Positions 1 to 8,489 are shown, counted from the stretch's first letter. The stretch is 14,878 bases of DNA from an uncultured Desulfovibrio sp. (GCA_937926875.1 CALBAX010000092.1:1-14878); one strand, 5' to 3'. Notes: generated by a model from the sequence alone, not told the origin. Numbers and translations are program-made.

Positions 1-1461
1 GGGGCCGATCCCTGCTGGTTCAACACCACCCGGCGTTCCCTGTTCGCTCCTTTCGGCGTAGGCACGGTGGACCAGGCCCTGCTGGCCGTGCTGGCTGTCA
101 GGCATTTCGCCCTGCGACGCTTTGCCCTGGCCGGCAAGGTCGTGGTCATTGATGAAGTGCATACATATGACATGTATACCGGCACCCTGGTGCGCTACCT
201 GTGCCGTGAGCTGGAGCATCTGGGCTGTACGGTCATCATCCTGTCCGCCACGCTGACGGAAGAGGCCCGCTGTTCGCTGCTTTCCCTGCCTGCTGGAGAG
301 GAGGGCAGGGACGTCCCCTATCCCCGCATCAGCGGCCGGGCCGGGAGTGACGTTTTGCCGGAGCGCTGCCCCCCGTCGTTGCCGGACAAGGTGGTGCATG
401 TGGCGCATCCCGGACGTGAAGAGGCTCTGGCTCAGGCCGTGGAGCTGGCCGGACAGGGGGCCCAGATCTTGTGGGTCTGCAATACGGTGGCGCGTGCGCA
501 GGAAGATTTCATGGAGCTCAGGCAGCGGGCGGCCGCCCGTGAAAAGGGGCCGGATGTGGGCTTGCTGCACTCCCGTTTCCCCTTTTACCGGCGCGAGAGC
601 CTGGAGCGTGCATGGATGGCCCGTCTGGGGCCGGAGGGGGAACGGACAGAAGGTTCCATCCTCGTATCCACCCAGATCGTGGAGCAGAGCGTGGACCTGG
701 ATGCGGACGTGCTGTTCTCCGAGCTGGCGCCCACGGACATGCTCTTGCAGCGGCTGGGGCGCCTGTGGCGGCATCCGCGTAGCGGGCGGCCCGTGGAGGC
801 CCCGCTCTTCTGCCTGTTGCGGGAAGGCGTCTCCTGCGAGGATCTCCGCCAGATGGATGCCGCGGCGATCAGGGCCGGCCTGGGGGAAAAGGCCTTCGTC
901 TACAGCCCCTATGTGCTGCTGCGGACGCTGGAGCTTTGGGAGCCGCTGGAGGAGCTGGCCCTGCCGTCCGGCATCCGGGGGCTGATGGCCGCGACCTATG
1001 CGGAAAAAGATGTCCCGCCGGGCTGGGAGGCCCTGTATGCCGAAGACTACGGCCAGGATCTGGCCGACAGACGGCTGGCGGACATGGGCACGGATATCTG
1101 GCAGGTGGCGCTGGATGATGCCGCTGCCCTGAAGACCCGCCTGTCCGCCGAGGATGCCCTGATGGTCCTGGCCCGGGCCAGAGAAGGGGACCGCATCGCC
1201 CTGCTGGAAGGCGGCGATGCCGTCATGCCGCCGGATGGCCGCATCTCGCTGGCCGCGGCGCGGCGTCTGCATCGCAATACGGTCCGTATCCCCGCTTCCT
1301 GTCTGTCCGGGAAGCCGCAGGACGGACAATTGGCACCGTACCATATCGACGGCTGCCTGCTGGCAGGGGAGGGCGCCATGGTGGCGCCGCTCCTCAGGCC
1401 CGGCAGGGCGCTGTACTGGGATGAAGACCTGGGGGTCGTCATCCGCAAGGAGGAACGATGA
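1..1461 (+). CDS. cas3: Cas3 helicase-nuclease, C-terminal part (5' truncated by window edge)
   Basis: Type I-E Cas3 is the ssDNA nuclease/helicase recruited by Cascade to degrade the non-target strand. The frame is open from base 1 with no start, so only the last 486 residues are present; the N-terminal HD nuclease domain and Walker A lie outside the window. Seen, numbering from the first codon here: APFGVGTVDQALL (16-28), typical of Cas3; the DEAD-like motif II DEVH at 51-54; motif III SAT at 82-84; motif V STQIVEQSVDLD at 223-234; motif VI QRLGRLWRH at 250-258. The remainder is the Cas3 C-terminal domain. A GTG at 67 is an internal valine, not a start. The TGA overlaps the cse1 ATG (ATGA at 1458-1461), implying translational coupling. 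No frameshift is visible. Family call is secure; completeness of the upstream part cannot be judged. Confidence 0.96.
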   Translation, partial: GADPCWFNTTRRSLFAPFGVGTVDQALLAVLAVRHFALRRFALAGKVVVIDEVHTYDMYTGTLVRYLCRELEHLGCTVIILSATLTEEARCSLLSLPAGEEGRDVPYPRISGRAGSDVLPERCPPSLPDKVVHVAHPGREEALAQAVELAGQGAQILWVCNTVARAQEDFMELRQRAAAREKGPDVGLLHSRFPFYRRESLERAWMARLGPEGERTEGSILVSTQIVEQSVDLDADVLFSELAPTDMLLQRLGRLWRHPRSGRPVEAPLFCLLREGVSCEDLRQMDAAAIRAGLGEKAFVYSPYVLLRTLELWEPLEELALPSGIRGLMAATYAEKDVPPGWEALYAEDYGQDLADRRLADMGTDIWQVALDDAAALKTRLSAEDALMVLARAREGDRIALLEGGDAVMPPDGRISLAAARRLHRNTVRIPASCLSGKPQDGQLAPYHIDGCLLAGEGAMVAPLLRPGRALYWDEDLGVVIRKEER

Positions 1462-3008
1462 ATCTTGTCGATGATCCGTGGATCCCCTGCATCCGGCGGG
1501 ACGGCATGGTCCGCCCGGCGTCCTTGCGGGACTGTTTCACCTGTGACGACATCGTCGATCTTGCCGTGCGGCCGCATGAGCGTGTGGCGCTCATGCGTCT
1601 GCTGCTCTGCGTGAGCTACGCGGCCGCAGGCATACCGGAGGATTACGATGCCTGGGAAGGCCTGCGGGAGACATTGCCCCAGGCAGTTCCCGACTATCTG
1701 GGCCAGTGGCGGGATGCCTTTGGGCTCTTCCATCCGCAAAAGCCTTTCTTGCAGGTGGCCGGGCTGTGCAGCGCCTCTGCCTCCGGCGAGCTGACGCCGT
1801 GCAGCAAACTGGACTTTTCTCTGGCGACAGGGAGCAACAGCACCCTTTTCGACCATGCTGCCCTGGCGGAACGTACCTTCGCGCCGGAATGGCTGGCCCT
1901 GAACCTGCTGACCTACCAGATGTTCAGTCTCGGTGGCCTGATCGGTTCCGTGCGCTGGGGCGACAAGACCACGGGGCGCTCGTCCTGCGACGGCCCTTGC
2001 GCGCCCGGTTCCATGCTGCATACGTTCCTGCGCCGGGATGCCCTGTTGGATACCATCCATGCCAACCTTCTGTCTGAAGAAGAGCTGCATGACTACCAGC
2101 GGCTTGGAGAAGGCTGGCAGGGCAGGCCCTTGTGGGAAAGGCCCCCCCGGGACTTGGATGATGCTCCGGCCATCCGCAACGCGACAGAAACCTTCCTAGG
2201 GCGGATGGTCCCGCTCACACGGGCCGTCCTGCTCTCGCACGACGGAGGAGGGATGGTGCTGGGCGACGGGCTGGCCTTCCCTTCATATACCAGCCCCCAG
2301 CGGCCCTTCCCGCCGGAAGTGACGGCCACGGTCATCGTCGGCGTCAAGAAAGACGCACGTTTCCTGCTCGGCGCGCAGCCGGACAAGGCCATCTGGCGGC
2401 AGCTGGCGGCCCTGACGGTCAAGCGGCATGGCGACGGTGTCGGGGGCTGTGCGGCTCTGGCCCATTGTCATGAAGGTCAGGGGACAGACCTTGTGGTCTG
2501 CGGCCTGTCCCGGGATCAGGCTGATGTTGTCGATGTCGTGGAATCCGTGTTCCATGTGCCCGGCGCCATGTTCCAGACAGAGGGGCATACGCTGTATGAA
2601 GGCGAGGTCGTCAGGGCGGAGAACATCGCCGGGGGGCTGGGCGACGCTGTGGAGCGGTACCGGCGTCTTGTGGACGGCGGCTGGGAAGCACGGCTGAAAC
2701 TGGCCGGCCCCAAGAAGGGCGGGGAATTGGCCCGCCTGAAGGCGCAGGCCTTCCGCTGTTACTGGACAGCCGTGGAGACGGGCCTGTCCCTGCTGTGGGA
2801 CATGGTGCGGACGTGCGGCAGCGAGGCCTTTGTGCCGGCACAGCGGGCCTGGTGGGCGCATCTGGAAAGAAGCGCCCGCGCAGCCTATGCCGCTGCCTGC
2901 GGCAAGGATACGGAACGGCAGATGCGCGCCTATGTCACGGGCAGGCGCATCCTCGCGGGCTGTCTTCGCAAGTATCTGGAACGTGACGGGAACAAGGAGG
3001 AGGCATGA
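1458..3008 (+). CDS. cse1: Cascade large subunit Cse1 (CasA, Cas8e)
   Basis: 516 residues, close to the usual 500-520 of the family. Cse1 is the large subunit of type I-E Cascade; it reads the PAM, helps open the DNA and docks Cas3. Seen: the N-terminus has the family pattern L-V-D-D-P-W-I-P (residues 3-10), followed by the conserved helical start around RPHERVALMRLLL (38-50). The C-terminal third is helical and rich in Arg/Ala, as expected of the four-helix-bundle domain. The start is fixed by an AAGGAGG ribosome binding site just upstream (about 1447-1453) and by the ATGA overlap with cas3. The stop overlaps the cse2 start in the same way (3005-3008). Cse1 proteins diverge strongly, so the call rests on the N-terminal pattern, the length and the position between cas3 and cse2. 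Confidence 0.94.
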   Translation: MNLVDDPWIPCIRRDGMVRPASLRDCFTCDDIVDLAVRPHERVALMRLLLCVSYAAAGIPEDYDAWEGLRETLPQAVPDYLGQWRDAFGLFHPQKPFLQVAGLCSASASGELTPCSKLDFSLATGSNSTLFDHAALAERTFAPEWLALNLLTYQMFSLGGLIGSVRWGDKTTGRSSCDGPCAPGSMLHTFLRRDALLDTIHANLLSEEELHDYQRLGEGWQGRPLWERPPRDLDDAPAIRNATETFLGRMVPLTRAVLLSHDGGGMVLGDGLAFPSYTSPQRPFPPEVTATVIVGVKKDARFLLGAQPDKAIWRQLAALTVKRHGDGVGGCAALAHCHEGQGTDLVVCGLSRDQADVVDVVESVFHVPGAMFQTEGHTLYEGEVVRAENIAGGLGDAVERYRRLVDGGWEARLKLAGPKKGGELARLKAQAFRCYWTAVETGLSLLWDMVRTCGSEAFVPAQRAWWAHLERSARAAYAAACGKDTERQMRAYVTGRRILAGCLRKYLERDGNKEEA

Positions 3009-3520
3009 GCGCCCTGATGGAGTTTTTGTTGCGCAACGCGGACAACAAAAGGGTGATGGCCATACTGCGGTGCGGGCTGGTGGAAAGTACCGAAATGCGG
3101 GCCTGGCCGCTGCTGGCGCATCTGGACGGTATCGGCGGCAGCCAGCGGGCCCGTGCCGTACGCACGGTGGCGGGACTGTTCGCCCTGCATCCCCGGGATT
3201 GCGCTTCCGGCAATATGGGGACCGTATGCCGCCAGCTTTGCGGCAGCGATGAGAAGCCCTGGGCCGGCGGCCCGGGGACGGACGACAGCCCGGGTCCCAT
3301 GGGGCGCCGTTTCCTCTACCTGCTCAATGCCGACAGGGACGAGATATGCGGGCGTGTCTGCCGCCTCGTGCGTTATGCGGGCAGCAGGGACATCCCCGTC
3401 AATTACACCGCGCTGGAAAAAGATCTTTCGGAATGGCCACGGGCCCGGGAAGCCTGGGCCGCAGCGTTCTGGGCCCCTGTGACCGATGAATCGGCAGAAA
3501 ACGGGGGAGACGCGTCATGA
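3005..3520 (+). CDS. cse2: Cascade small subunit Cse2 (CasB)
   Basis: 171 residues, normal for Cse2, an all-helical protein present twice in Cascade that holds the displaced DNA strand and stabilises the R-loop. Seen: an N-terminal helix, then the family-type stretch MGRRFLYLLNADRDEI (about residues 99-114) followed by IPVNYTALEKDLSEW (about 129-143), which resembles the R-x-R-F-x-x-L-L and I-P-V-N-Y-x-x-L-x-x-D-L motifs I know from Cse2. The ATG is preceded by an AAGGAGGAGG ribosome binding site (about 2994-3003) and overlaps the cse1 stop by 4 nt; the stop overlaps the cas6e start by 4 nt. Cysteines are slightly frequent, with no obvious metal site. Confidence 0.93.
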   Translation: MSALMEFLLRNADNKRVMAILRCGLVESTEMRAWPLLAHLDGIGGSQRARAVRTVAGLFALHPRDCASGNMGTVCRQLCGSDEKPWAGGPGTDDSPGPMGRRFLYLLNADRDEICGRVCRLVRYAGSRDIPVNYTALEKDLSEWPRAREAWAAAFWAPVTDESAENGGDAS

Positions 3521-4140
3521 TGAGCTGGCTCGTACGCATGCTTTTGGACAGGCAGGCCCTGGCGCGCTGCCGTTTTCGGGACAGCTATGCCTGGCATCAG
3601 GCCGTGTGGGAATGTTTTCCCGGCATGCCGGATGCCGGACGGGATTTTTTGACCCGTACCGACTGGCTGCCCCAGGGCTGCCGCATCTATCTGTTGTGCC
3701 GCAGGGAGCCCGTCCGTCCGGGCTGGTGCCCGCCGGCATCCTGGGCCGTCAAAAATATCGCCCCGGCTTTCTTGCAGCATGGGACGTATGCCTTCGACCT
3801 GCTGGCCAACCCCACCCGCAAGGTGGCGGCCTTCAGCGCTGACGGGCAGCGCACCCGGAACGGCAAACGGATCGCCCTGCTGGATGAGACATCCCGCCAG
3901 GCCTGGCTGCGGGCCAAGGCCGACCAGCACGGTTTCTGTCTGGACGGGCCCCCGGCTCTGGATGAGGCCGGGGCCAGCATCTTCTGGCGGCGTGCCTGTG
4001 CCGGGACGCATATCGGCGTCCGTTTCAAGGGCCGCCTCCGGGTCACGGACCGGGAACGTTTCATCCATGCGTTTTATCACGGTATCGGCAGCGCCAAGGC
4101 CTTCGGCTTCGGCATGCTCCTGCTGCAACCTCTTGCCTGA
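3517..4140 (+). CDS. cas6e: CRISPR RNA endoribonuclease Cas6e (CasE, Cse3)
   Basis: 207 residues. Cas6e cuts the pre-crRNA at the 3' base of each repeat hairpin and stays bound to the crRNA as the Cascade head. Seen: D-S-Y-A-W-H-Q-A-V-W at 22-31, placing Tyr24 and His27 where the catalytic Tyr/His of the family lie; LLANPTRK and the following GKRIALLDE block typical of Cas6e; and the glycine-rich C-terminal loop GIGSAKAFGFG at 189-199, the RAMP signature. ATG codons at 3517 and 3520 are both possible; 3517 keeps the ATGA overlap used throughout this operon. Its place is unusual: in the E. coli order cas6e follows cas5e, but here it lies between cse2 and cas7e. All key residues are present, so it should be active. 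Confidence 0.96.
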   Translation: MMSWLVRMLLDRQALARCRFRDSYAWHQAVWECFPGMPDAGRDFLTRTDWLPQGCRIYLLCRREPVRPGWCPPASWAVKNIAPAFLQHGTYAFDLLANPTRKVAAFSADGQRTRNGKRIALLDETSRQAWLRAKADQHGFCLDGPPALDEAGASIFWRRACAGTHIGVRFKGRLRVTDRERFIHAFYHGIGSAKAFGFGMLLLQPLA

Positions 4141-4149
4141 GACTTTTCA

Positions 4150-4163
4150 AAGGAGAACACGCC
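4150..4163 (+). promoter_or_regulatory. Strong ribosome binding site for cas7e
   Basis: AAGGAG at 4150-4155, 8 nt before the cas7e ATG. It lies in the only true intergenic gap of the operon (4141-4163). An independent strong site suits the protein needed in six copies per Cascade; that link is inference. Confidence 0.7.
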
Positions 4164-5189
4164 ATGCGTCATCTCGAACTGCATATCCTCCAGTCTGTCC
4201 CTGTGGCCTGCCTCAACCGTGACGATTTCGGCTCCCCAAAAACGGCCCTGTTCGGCAACGCGCAGCGTGCCCGTGTTTCCAGCCAGTGCTGGAAGCGTGC
4301 CGTCCGTGAACTGATGCAGGAGGAAGCCCCCGCATTGTTCGGCGGTCAGCGTACCCGCCTTATCCTGGATCCGTTGTGCCGGATCCTGCATGAGCAGCAT
4401 GGCCTTGCTGAGGAGGCGGCCCGCAAGGGGGCGGAAGATCTGGGGGCTGCGGTCAGCAAACTGGATACGCCGCCGGTACGTGTGAAGACCCTGTTCTTCA
4501 CCTCGCCGCTGGAGCTGGAAGCCCTGGCCGCGGCCTATATTGCCTCCGGCAACGCCAAGAAGGCCGTCAAGGAACTGGCGAAACATCCGCTCAAGGATGC
4601 CGCGGACATCGCCCTGTTCGGTCGCATGGTGGCCAGCGACCATTCCCTGACCCTTGAGGGGGCGGCCATGTTCAGCCATGCCCTGTCCACGCACAAGGTC
4701 TCCAACGAGATCGATTTCTTTGCCGCTGTGGATGACTTGCAGCCGGAGGATGAAGCCGGTGCGGGCATGACCGGGACGCTGGAATTCAATTCCGCCACCT
4801 ACTATCGCTTCGCGGCCCTGAACCTTGACCTGCTGGCGCAGCATCTGGCCGCCCTGTCGGTCGAGGAACGCCGGGAGGTCGTGCGCAGTTTCGTGACGGC
4901 CACCCTGCGTGCCGTGCCCGGAGCGCGCAAGAACTCCATGAATGCTGCGACGCTGCCTTCCCGTGTGCTGGCAGTGGTGCGGGAAAAGGGCCACCCGGTG
5001 CAGCTGGTCAATGCCTTCGAGAAGCCTGTCTGGACCAGGGGCGGACTGATGGAGGAATCCGTCAGCCGTCTGGAACAGGAATATGCGCATCTGAAGGAGA
5101 CCTGGGGGCTGGAAGCCGCGCTGGAATGCCGCATGCCGGAGCTCTCTTTGTCCGCCATGTTGCAGGAGGTCGAGCAGCATGTGCGCTGA
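4164..5189 (+). CDS. cas7e: Cascade backbone subunit Cas7e (CasC, Cse4)
   Basis: 341 residues, near the usual 340-370. Six copies of Cas7 form the helical backbone that coats the crRNA spacer. Seen: the diagnostic N-terminal block LNRDDFGSPKTALFG (17-31) running into RARVSSQCWKRAVREL (35-50), one of the most conserved stretches of type I-E Cas7. The middle holds DFFAAVDDLQPEDEAGAGMTG, matching the family's acidic thumb-region pattern. The start is set by AAGGAG 8 nt upstream. The gene overlaps cas5e by 11 nt (5179-5189). There is no truncation or odd residue. Confidence 0.97.
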   Translation: MRHLELHILQSVPVACLNRDDFGSPKTALFGNAQRARVSSQCWKRAVRELMQEEAPALFGGQRTRLILDPLCRILHEQHGLAEEAARKGAEDLGAAVSKLDTPPVRVKTLFFTSPLELEALAAAYIASGNAKKAVKELAKHPLKDAADIALFGRMVASDHSLTLEGAAMFSHALSTHKVSNEIDFFAAVDDLQPEDEAGAGMTGTLEFNSATYYRFAALNLDLLAQHLAALSVEERREVVRSFVTATLRAVPGARKNSMNAATLPSRVLAVVREKGHPVQLVNAFEKPVWTRGGLMEESVSRLEQEYAHLKETWGLEAALECRMPELSLSAMLQEVEQHVR

Positions 5190-5856
5190 AACGGTCTGTC
5201 TGGCCGTGCGGCTGGAGGGGCCCCTGCAAGCCTGGGGCAGTGCCAGCCAGTATAACAGGCGCCTGACGGATGTCCTGCCTTCGCGCAGTGCTGTGACCGG
5301 TATGCTGTGCGCGGCCCTGGGCCTGGACAGGGGCTCGGCGGAAGAAGCCGCCTTCCTGCGGGAAATGACCGATGTGCGGATGCTGGCTGTCGCGGTGCCC
5401 CGCCGCCTGGAGGGGACGGCGCTCCCCGTGCGCCGTCTGGAGGATTATCATACCGTGCAGGATACGGCCAAAGCTGATGGTGGTCTCAAAGACTGCCACA
5501 TCACCCGGCGGCAGTATCTGCTGGATGCCGCGTTCCGGGTCTTCCTCAGCGGCAGGCGGGCGCTGCTGGAAAAAGCCGGGGCAGCCTTGCGGGATCCGGT
5601 ATGGGGCCTGTGGCTGGGGCGCAAGTCCTGCATCCCCACCGCGCCTGTTTTTGCGGGGATCTTCGCCGACGAGCAGGCGGCCGTGGCGGCCTGTGTCCCG
5701 GAAGGTCTGGAGGTGTGCCTGCGCTCCCGGGATGCGCTTTCCTTTGCCGAGGGCACGGACAGCGTGGCAGACATGCCGTTGAGCTTTGCTTCTTCGGCAC
5801 GTGCCTTTGCCCTGCGCAGGGTGCGCCTGGATCACGGAGGAGAGGATGCGTCTTGA
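5179..5856 (+). CDS. cas5e: Cascade subunit Cas5e (CasD)
   Basis: 225 residues, normal for Cas5e, which caps the 5' handle of the crRNA and contacts Cse1. Seen: RLEGPLQAWG at 11-20, the conserved Cas5 start, then R-L-T-D-V-L-P-S-R-S-A-V-T-G-M-L at 28-43, matching the family pattern that normally reads P-T/S-K/R-S-x-V-x-G-L/M-L, and further on a TRRQYLLDAAFRVFL stretch. The ATG follows an AGGAGGT ribosome binding site (about 5164-5170) inside the cas7e end. It overlaps cas7e by 11 nt and cas1 by 11 nt. In type I-E, Cas5 has no nuclease role because Cas6e processes the transcript; nothing here suggests otherwise. Confidence 0.95.
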   Translation: MCAETVCLAVRLEGPLQAWGSASQYNRRLTDVLPSRSAVTGMLCAALGLDRGSAEEAAFLREMTDVRMLAVAVPRRLEGTALPVRRLEDYHTVQDTAKADGGLKDCHITRRQYLLDAAFRVFLSGRRALLEKAGAALRDPVWGLWLGRKSCIPTAPVFAGIFADEQAAVAACVPEGLEVCLRSRDALSFAEGTDSVADMPLSFASSARAFALRRVRLDHGGEDAS

Positions 5857-6757
5857 TTCGGAGGTCATCCCCATCAGGGAGCGCAGCGCCATGCTGTTTT
5901 TGCGTTGTGGTCGTCTGGATGTGGAAGACGGCGCCCTGGTGCTGGTGGATGCCGTCGGCGTACGGATGCAGATCCCTTTGGGAGGGGTGGCCTGCCTGCT
6001 CCTGGAGCCGGGGACCACGGTCACGCATGCGGCCGTGGCCCTGGCTGCGGATTGCGGGACCCTGCTGCTCTGGATCGGAGAGGGCGGCGTACGCCTGTAC
6101 TCTGCCGGGCAGCCCGGCGGCGCGCGGGCGGACAGGCTTTTGTATCAGGCCAGGCTTGCCCTGACGGACGATCTGCGTCTGAAGGTCGTCCGGGCCATGT
6201 ACCGCTTCCGCTTTGGGGAGGAACCGCCGCTACGGCGCAGCGTCGAACAGTTGCGCGGCATCGAGGGGGTCCGGGTCAGGACGCTCTACAAGGAGCTGGC
6301 CGCCCGTTACAAGATCGCCTGGGGCAGACGAAGCTATGATCCGCGGGACTGGGATGCCGCCGATCCGGTCAACAAGGCTGTCAGTGTGGCCAACCATTGT
6401 TTGTACGGCATCTGCGAAGCTGCTGTCCTGGCGGCGGGCTATGCGCCCGCCATAGGCTTCATCCATACAGGCAAGCCGCTTTCCTTCGTTTACGACGTGG
6501 CGGATCTGTTCAAATTCGATACCGTGATCCCCGTGGCCTTTCGGGTGGTGGCTGCCAAAAGCCGGGATGTCGCTCGTGATGTACGCCTGGGATGCCGTGA
6601 CATGTTCAGGGAACAAAAATTGTTGCGGCGCATCATCCCCGTGATGGAAGAGATCCTGGCCGCTGCCGGTCAGAGCTTGCCTCCGGCACATCCCGAGGCT
6701 GTCCCTGTGGCTTTTCCTGATAAAAAGGGGCTGGGTGATGCTGGTCATCGTAACTGA
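5846..6757 (+). CDS. cas1: CRISPR adaptation integrase Cas1 (type I-E)
   Basis: 303 residues, matching E. coli-type Cas1 (about 305). With Cas2 it captures protospacers and inserts them at the leader end of the array. The metal-binding residues are all in place: Glu140 in L-R-G-I-E-G, His207 in G-F-I-H-T-G, and Asp217/Asp220 in Y-D-V-A-D-L-F-K, equivalent to E141, H208, D218 and D221 of E. coli. I start at ATG 5846, where GGAGGAG (about 5836-5842) gives good spacing and the protein begins MRLDSEVIPI as relatives do; a TTG 60 nt upstream is in frame but lies well inside cas5e. The gene overlaps cas5e by 11 nt and cas2 by 20 nt. The intact catalytic set fits the large array downstream. Confidence 0.97.
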   Translation: MRLDSEVIPIRERSAMLFLRCGRLDVEDGALVLVDAVGVRMQIPLGGVACLLLEPGTTVTHAAVALAADCGTLLLWIGEGGVRLYSAGQPGGARADRLLYQARLALTDDLRLKVVRAMYRFRFGEEPPLRRSVEQLRGIEGVRVRTLYKELAARYKIAWGRRSYDPRDWDAADPVNKAVSVANHCLYGICEAAVLAAGYAPAIGFIHTGKPLSFVYDVADLFKFDTVIPVAFRVVAAKSRDVARDVRLGCRDMFREQKLLRRIIPVMEEILAAAGQSLPPAHPEAVPVAFPDKKGLGDAGHRN

Positions 6758-7034
6758 GGCCGCTCCGCCCCGGTTGCGCGGCTACCTGTCGCGCTGGTTG
6801 CTGGAAGTCCGTGCCGGCGTCTATGTGGGGGATTATTCTGTTCGCGTTCGTGAAAGATTGTGGAAGGTCGTCAGTGATGAGATACAGGAAGGGAATGCTG
6901 TGATGGCCTGGAGCACGAACAGCGAGTCAGGTTTTTCCTTTGTGACGACCGGGAGAAACCGCAGGGAACCGGTGGATTGGGACGGCTTTTCACTGGTCCG
7001 TTTTTTGCCGGATCAGGCTGTACCGGATCGGTAG
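6738..7034 (+). CDS. cas2: CRISPR adaptation protein Cas2 (type I-E)
   Basis: 98 residues from ATG 6738 (a GTG one codon upstream at 6735 is possible). Cas2 dimers bridge two Cas1 dimers in the integration complex. The sequence is the compact I-E form: MLVIVTEAAPPRLRGYL at the N-terminus, LLEVRAGVYVGDY and EGNAVMAWSTNSESGFSF, all matching E. coli Cas2 in pattern and spacing. The last residues are a short extra tail (DQAVPDR). It is the last cas gene and ends 50 nt before the first repeat, so its 3' end may double as part of the leader. The AAGGGG at about 6725-6730 is the likely ribosome binding site. Confidence 0.95.
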   Translation: MLVIVTEAAPPRLRGYLSRWLLEVRAGVYVGDYSVRVRERLWKVVSDEIQEGNAVMAWSTNSESGFSFVTTGRNRREPVDWDGFSLVRFLPDQAVPDR

Positions 7035-7084
7035 ATTTTTGCAGCTATGCTAACCTTTGAGAACTCTTCATGTTTTATGGAAGA
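7035..7084 (+). promoter_or_regulatory. Putative short CRISPR leader
   Basis: The 50 nt between the cas2 stop and repeat 1 are more AT-rich than the genes. Placement is as expected for a type I-E leader: repeat orientation puts the crRNA handle at the right end of each repeat, so transcription runs + strand from here, and the degenerate repeat is at the far end. A weak IHF-like match (minus strand TCTCAAAGGTTAG, 7050-7062; 7 of the 9 defined positions of WATCARNNNNTTR) lies 22-34 bp before repeat 1, about where IHF binds in E. coli. I found no convincing -35/-10 pair; TATGCT at 7046-7051 is only a weak candidate. The promoter may start inside cas2. Confidence 0.6.
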
Positions 7085-8152
7085 GTATTCCCCACGCACG
7101 TGGGGATGAACCGTAGCTCTTTTCTACGAACTCTTCCAGTGTCTTGTATTCCCCACGCACGTGGGGATGAACCGCTCCTGGTAAATCTTGTCCCCTTCCT
7201 CGTCACGTATTCCCCACGCACGTGGGGATGAACCGGATATGATGCATCTCCCTGTCCTGACAGAGGGCGTATTCCCCACGCACGTGGGGATGAACCGCGC
7301 ATCTCGCCGTTGTCCAGGTCCAGCCAGCGGTATTCCCCACGCACGTGGGGATGAACCGGACGCGGAAGCGTGCGCCGTGGTGGACCTGCCGTATTCCCCA
7401 CGCACGTGGGGATGAACCGTTTTGCCTGCACTCCACATATAACATACTGAAAGTATTCCCCACGCACGTGGGGATGAACCGGCTGCCCAACGCCCCAGGG
7501 CGGCAGCTGGCCCGTATTCCCCACGCACGTGGGGATGAACCGGCTGGCGCGCTTGGCGTAGCTGCGACGCACGAGTATTCCCCACGCACGTGGGGATGAA
7601 CCGCGTCGGTTTAACTTTGCGACCACATAAGCAAAGTATTCCCCACGCACGTGGGGATGAACCGCGTGTGCTTAATGACAAAACAGCATTGTGGGCGTAT
7701 TCCCCACGCACGTGGGGATGAACCGATGATGCCTTGTCGCTGAACTTTTTATCCAGCGTATTCCCCACGCACGTGGGGATGAACCGAGCAGATGAGGATG
7801 GTGGACGAGAACCTGAGCGTATTCCCCACGCACGTGGGGATGAACCGTCAGTCCAGGCGGTGGAAAGACGGTTGATGCTGTATTCCCCACGCACGTGGGG
7901 ATGAACCGTGTTTGCAGCGCGCCATCAATCGCGCGGCGGAGTATTCCCCACGCACGTGGGGATGAACCGATCCAGGGCGAGATGGAGGCCGTGGCCCGCA
8001 GGTATTCCCCACGCACGTGGGGATGAACCGGCCGGGAACACGGCCCTACGGGGCCAAGTACCGTATTCCCCACGCACGTGGGGATGAACCGTTTCCAGCG
8101 GCCATTTTAGTTACAGACAGAACGTATTCCCCACGCACGTGGGGATGAACCG

Positions 8153-8489
8153 TATAATGATGGAGTTAATAGAGTATAGAGATGGTATTCCCCACGCACG
8201 TGGGGATGAACCGGAATATGTTGTTGAGGTAATTTTGGAAAAAATGTATTCCCCACGCACGTGGGGATGAACCGTATAATGATGGAGTGTATAAAGTATA
8301 ATAAAGGTATTCCCCACGCACGTGGGGATGAACCGAGTTTGAAAGAGATATGTATGATGAGGAGGAAGTATTCCCCACGCACGTGGGGATGAACCGAGGG
8401 GTATTATTATAATGAATGGGGAGTTTGTGTATTCCCCACGCACGTGGGGATGAACCGTTATTTGAGGAAGAAGGGGTATAAGATTTGGA
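8153..8489 (+). other. Block of six cytosine-free spacers (18-23)
   Basis: Spacers at 8153-8184, 8214-8245, 8275-8306, 8336-8367, 8397-8428 and 8458-8489 contain no C at all on the + strand (192 nt), but plenty of G. Both neighbours (spacers 17 and 24) contain normal numbers of C. They are AT-rich while the host genes are GC-rich. This points to one foreign source with a strongly C-poor strand; the source is not identifiable from here. Confidence 0.9.

Noticed and set aside
4077..5180. 367-codon minus-strand ORF opposite cas7e (and similar long minus ORFs opposite cas3/cse1, cas6e and cas5e)
   Set aside because: These are antisense shadows in GC-rich DNA; the + strand genes have conserved motifs and coupled starts.
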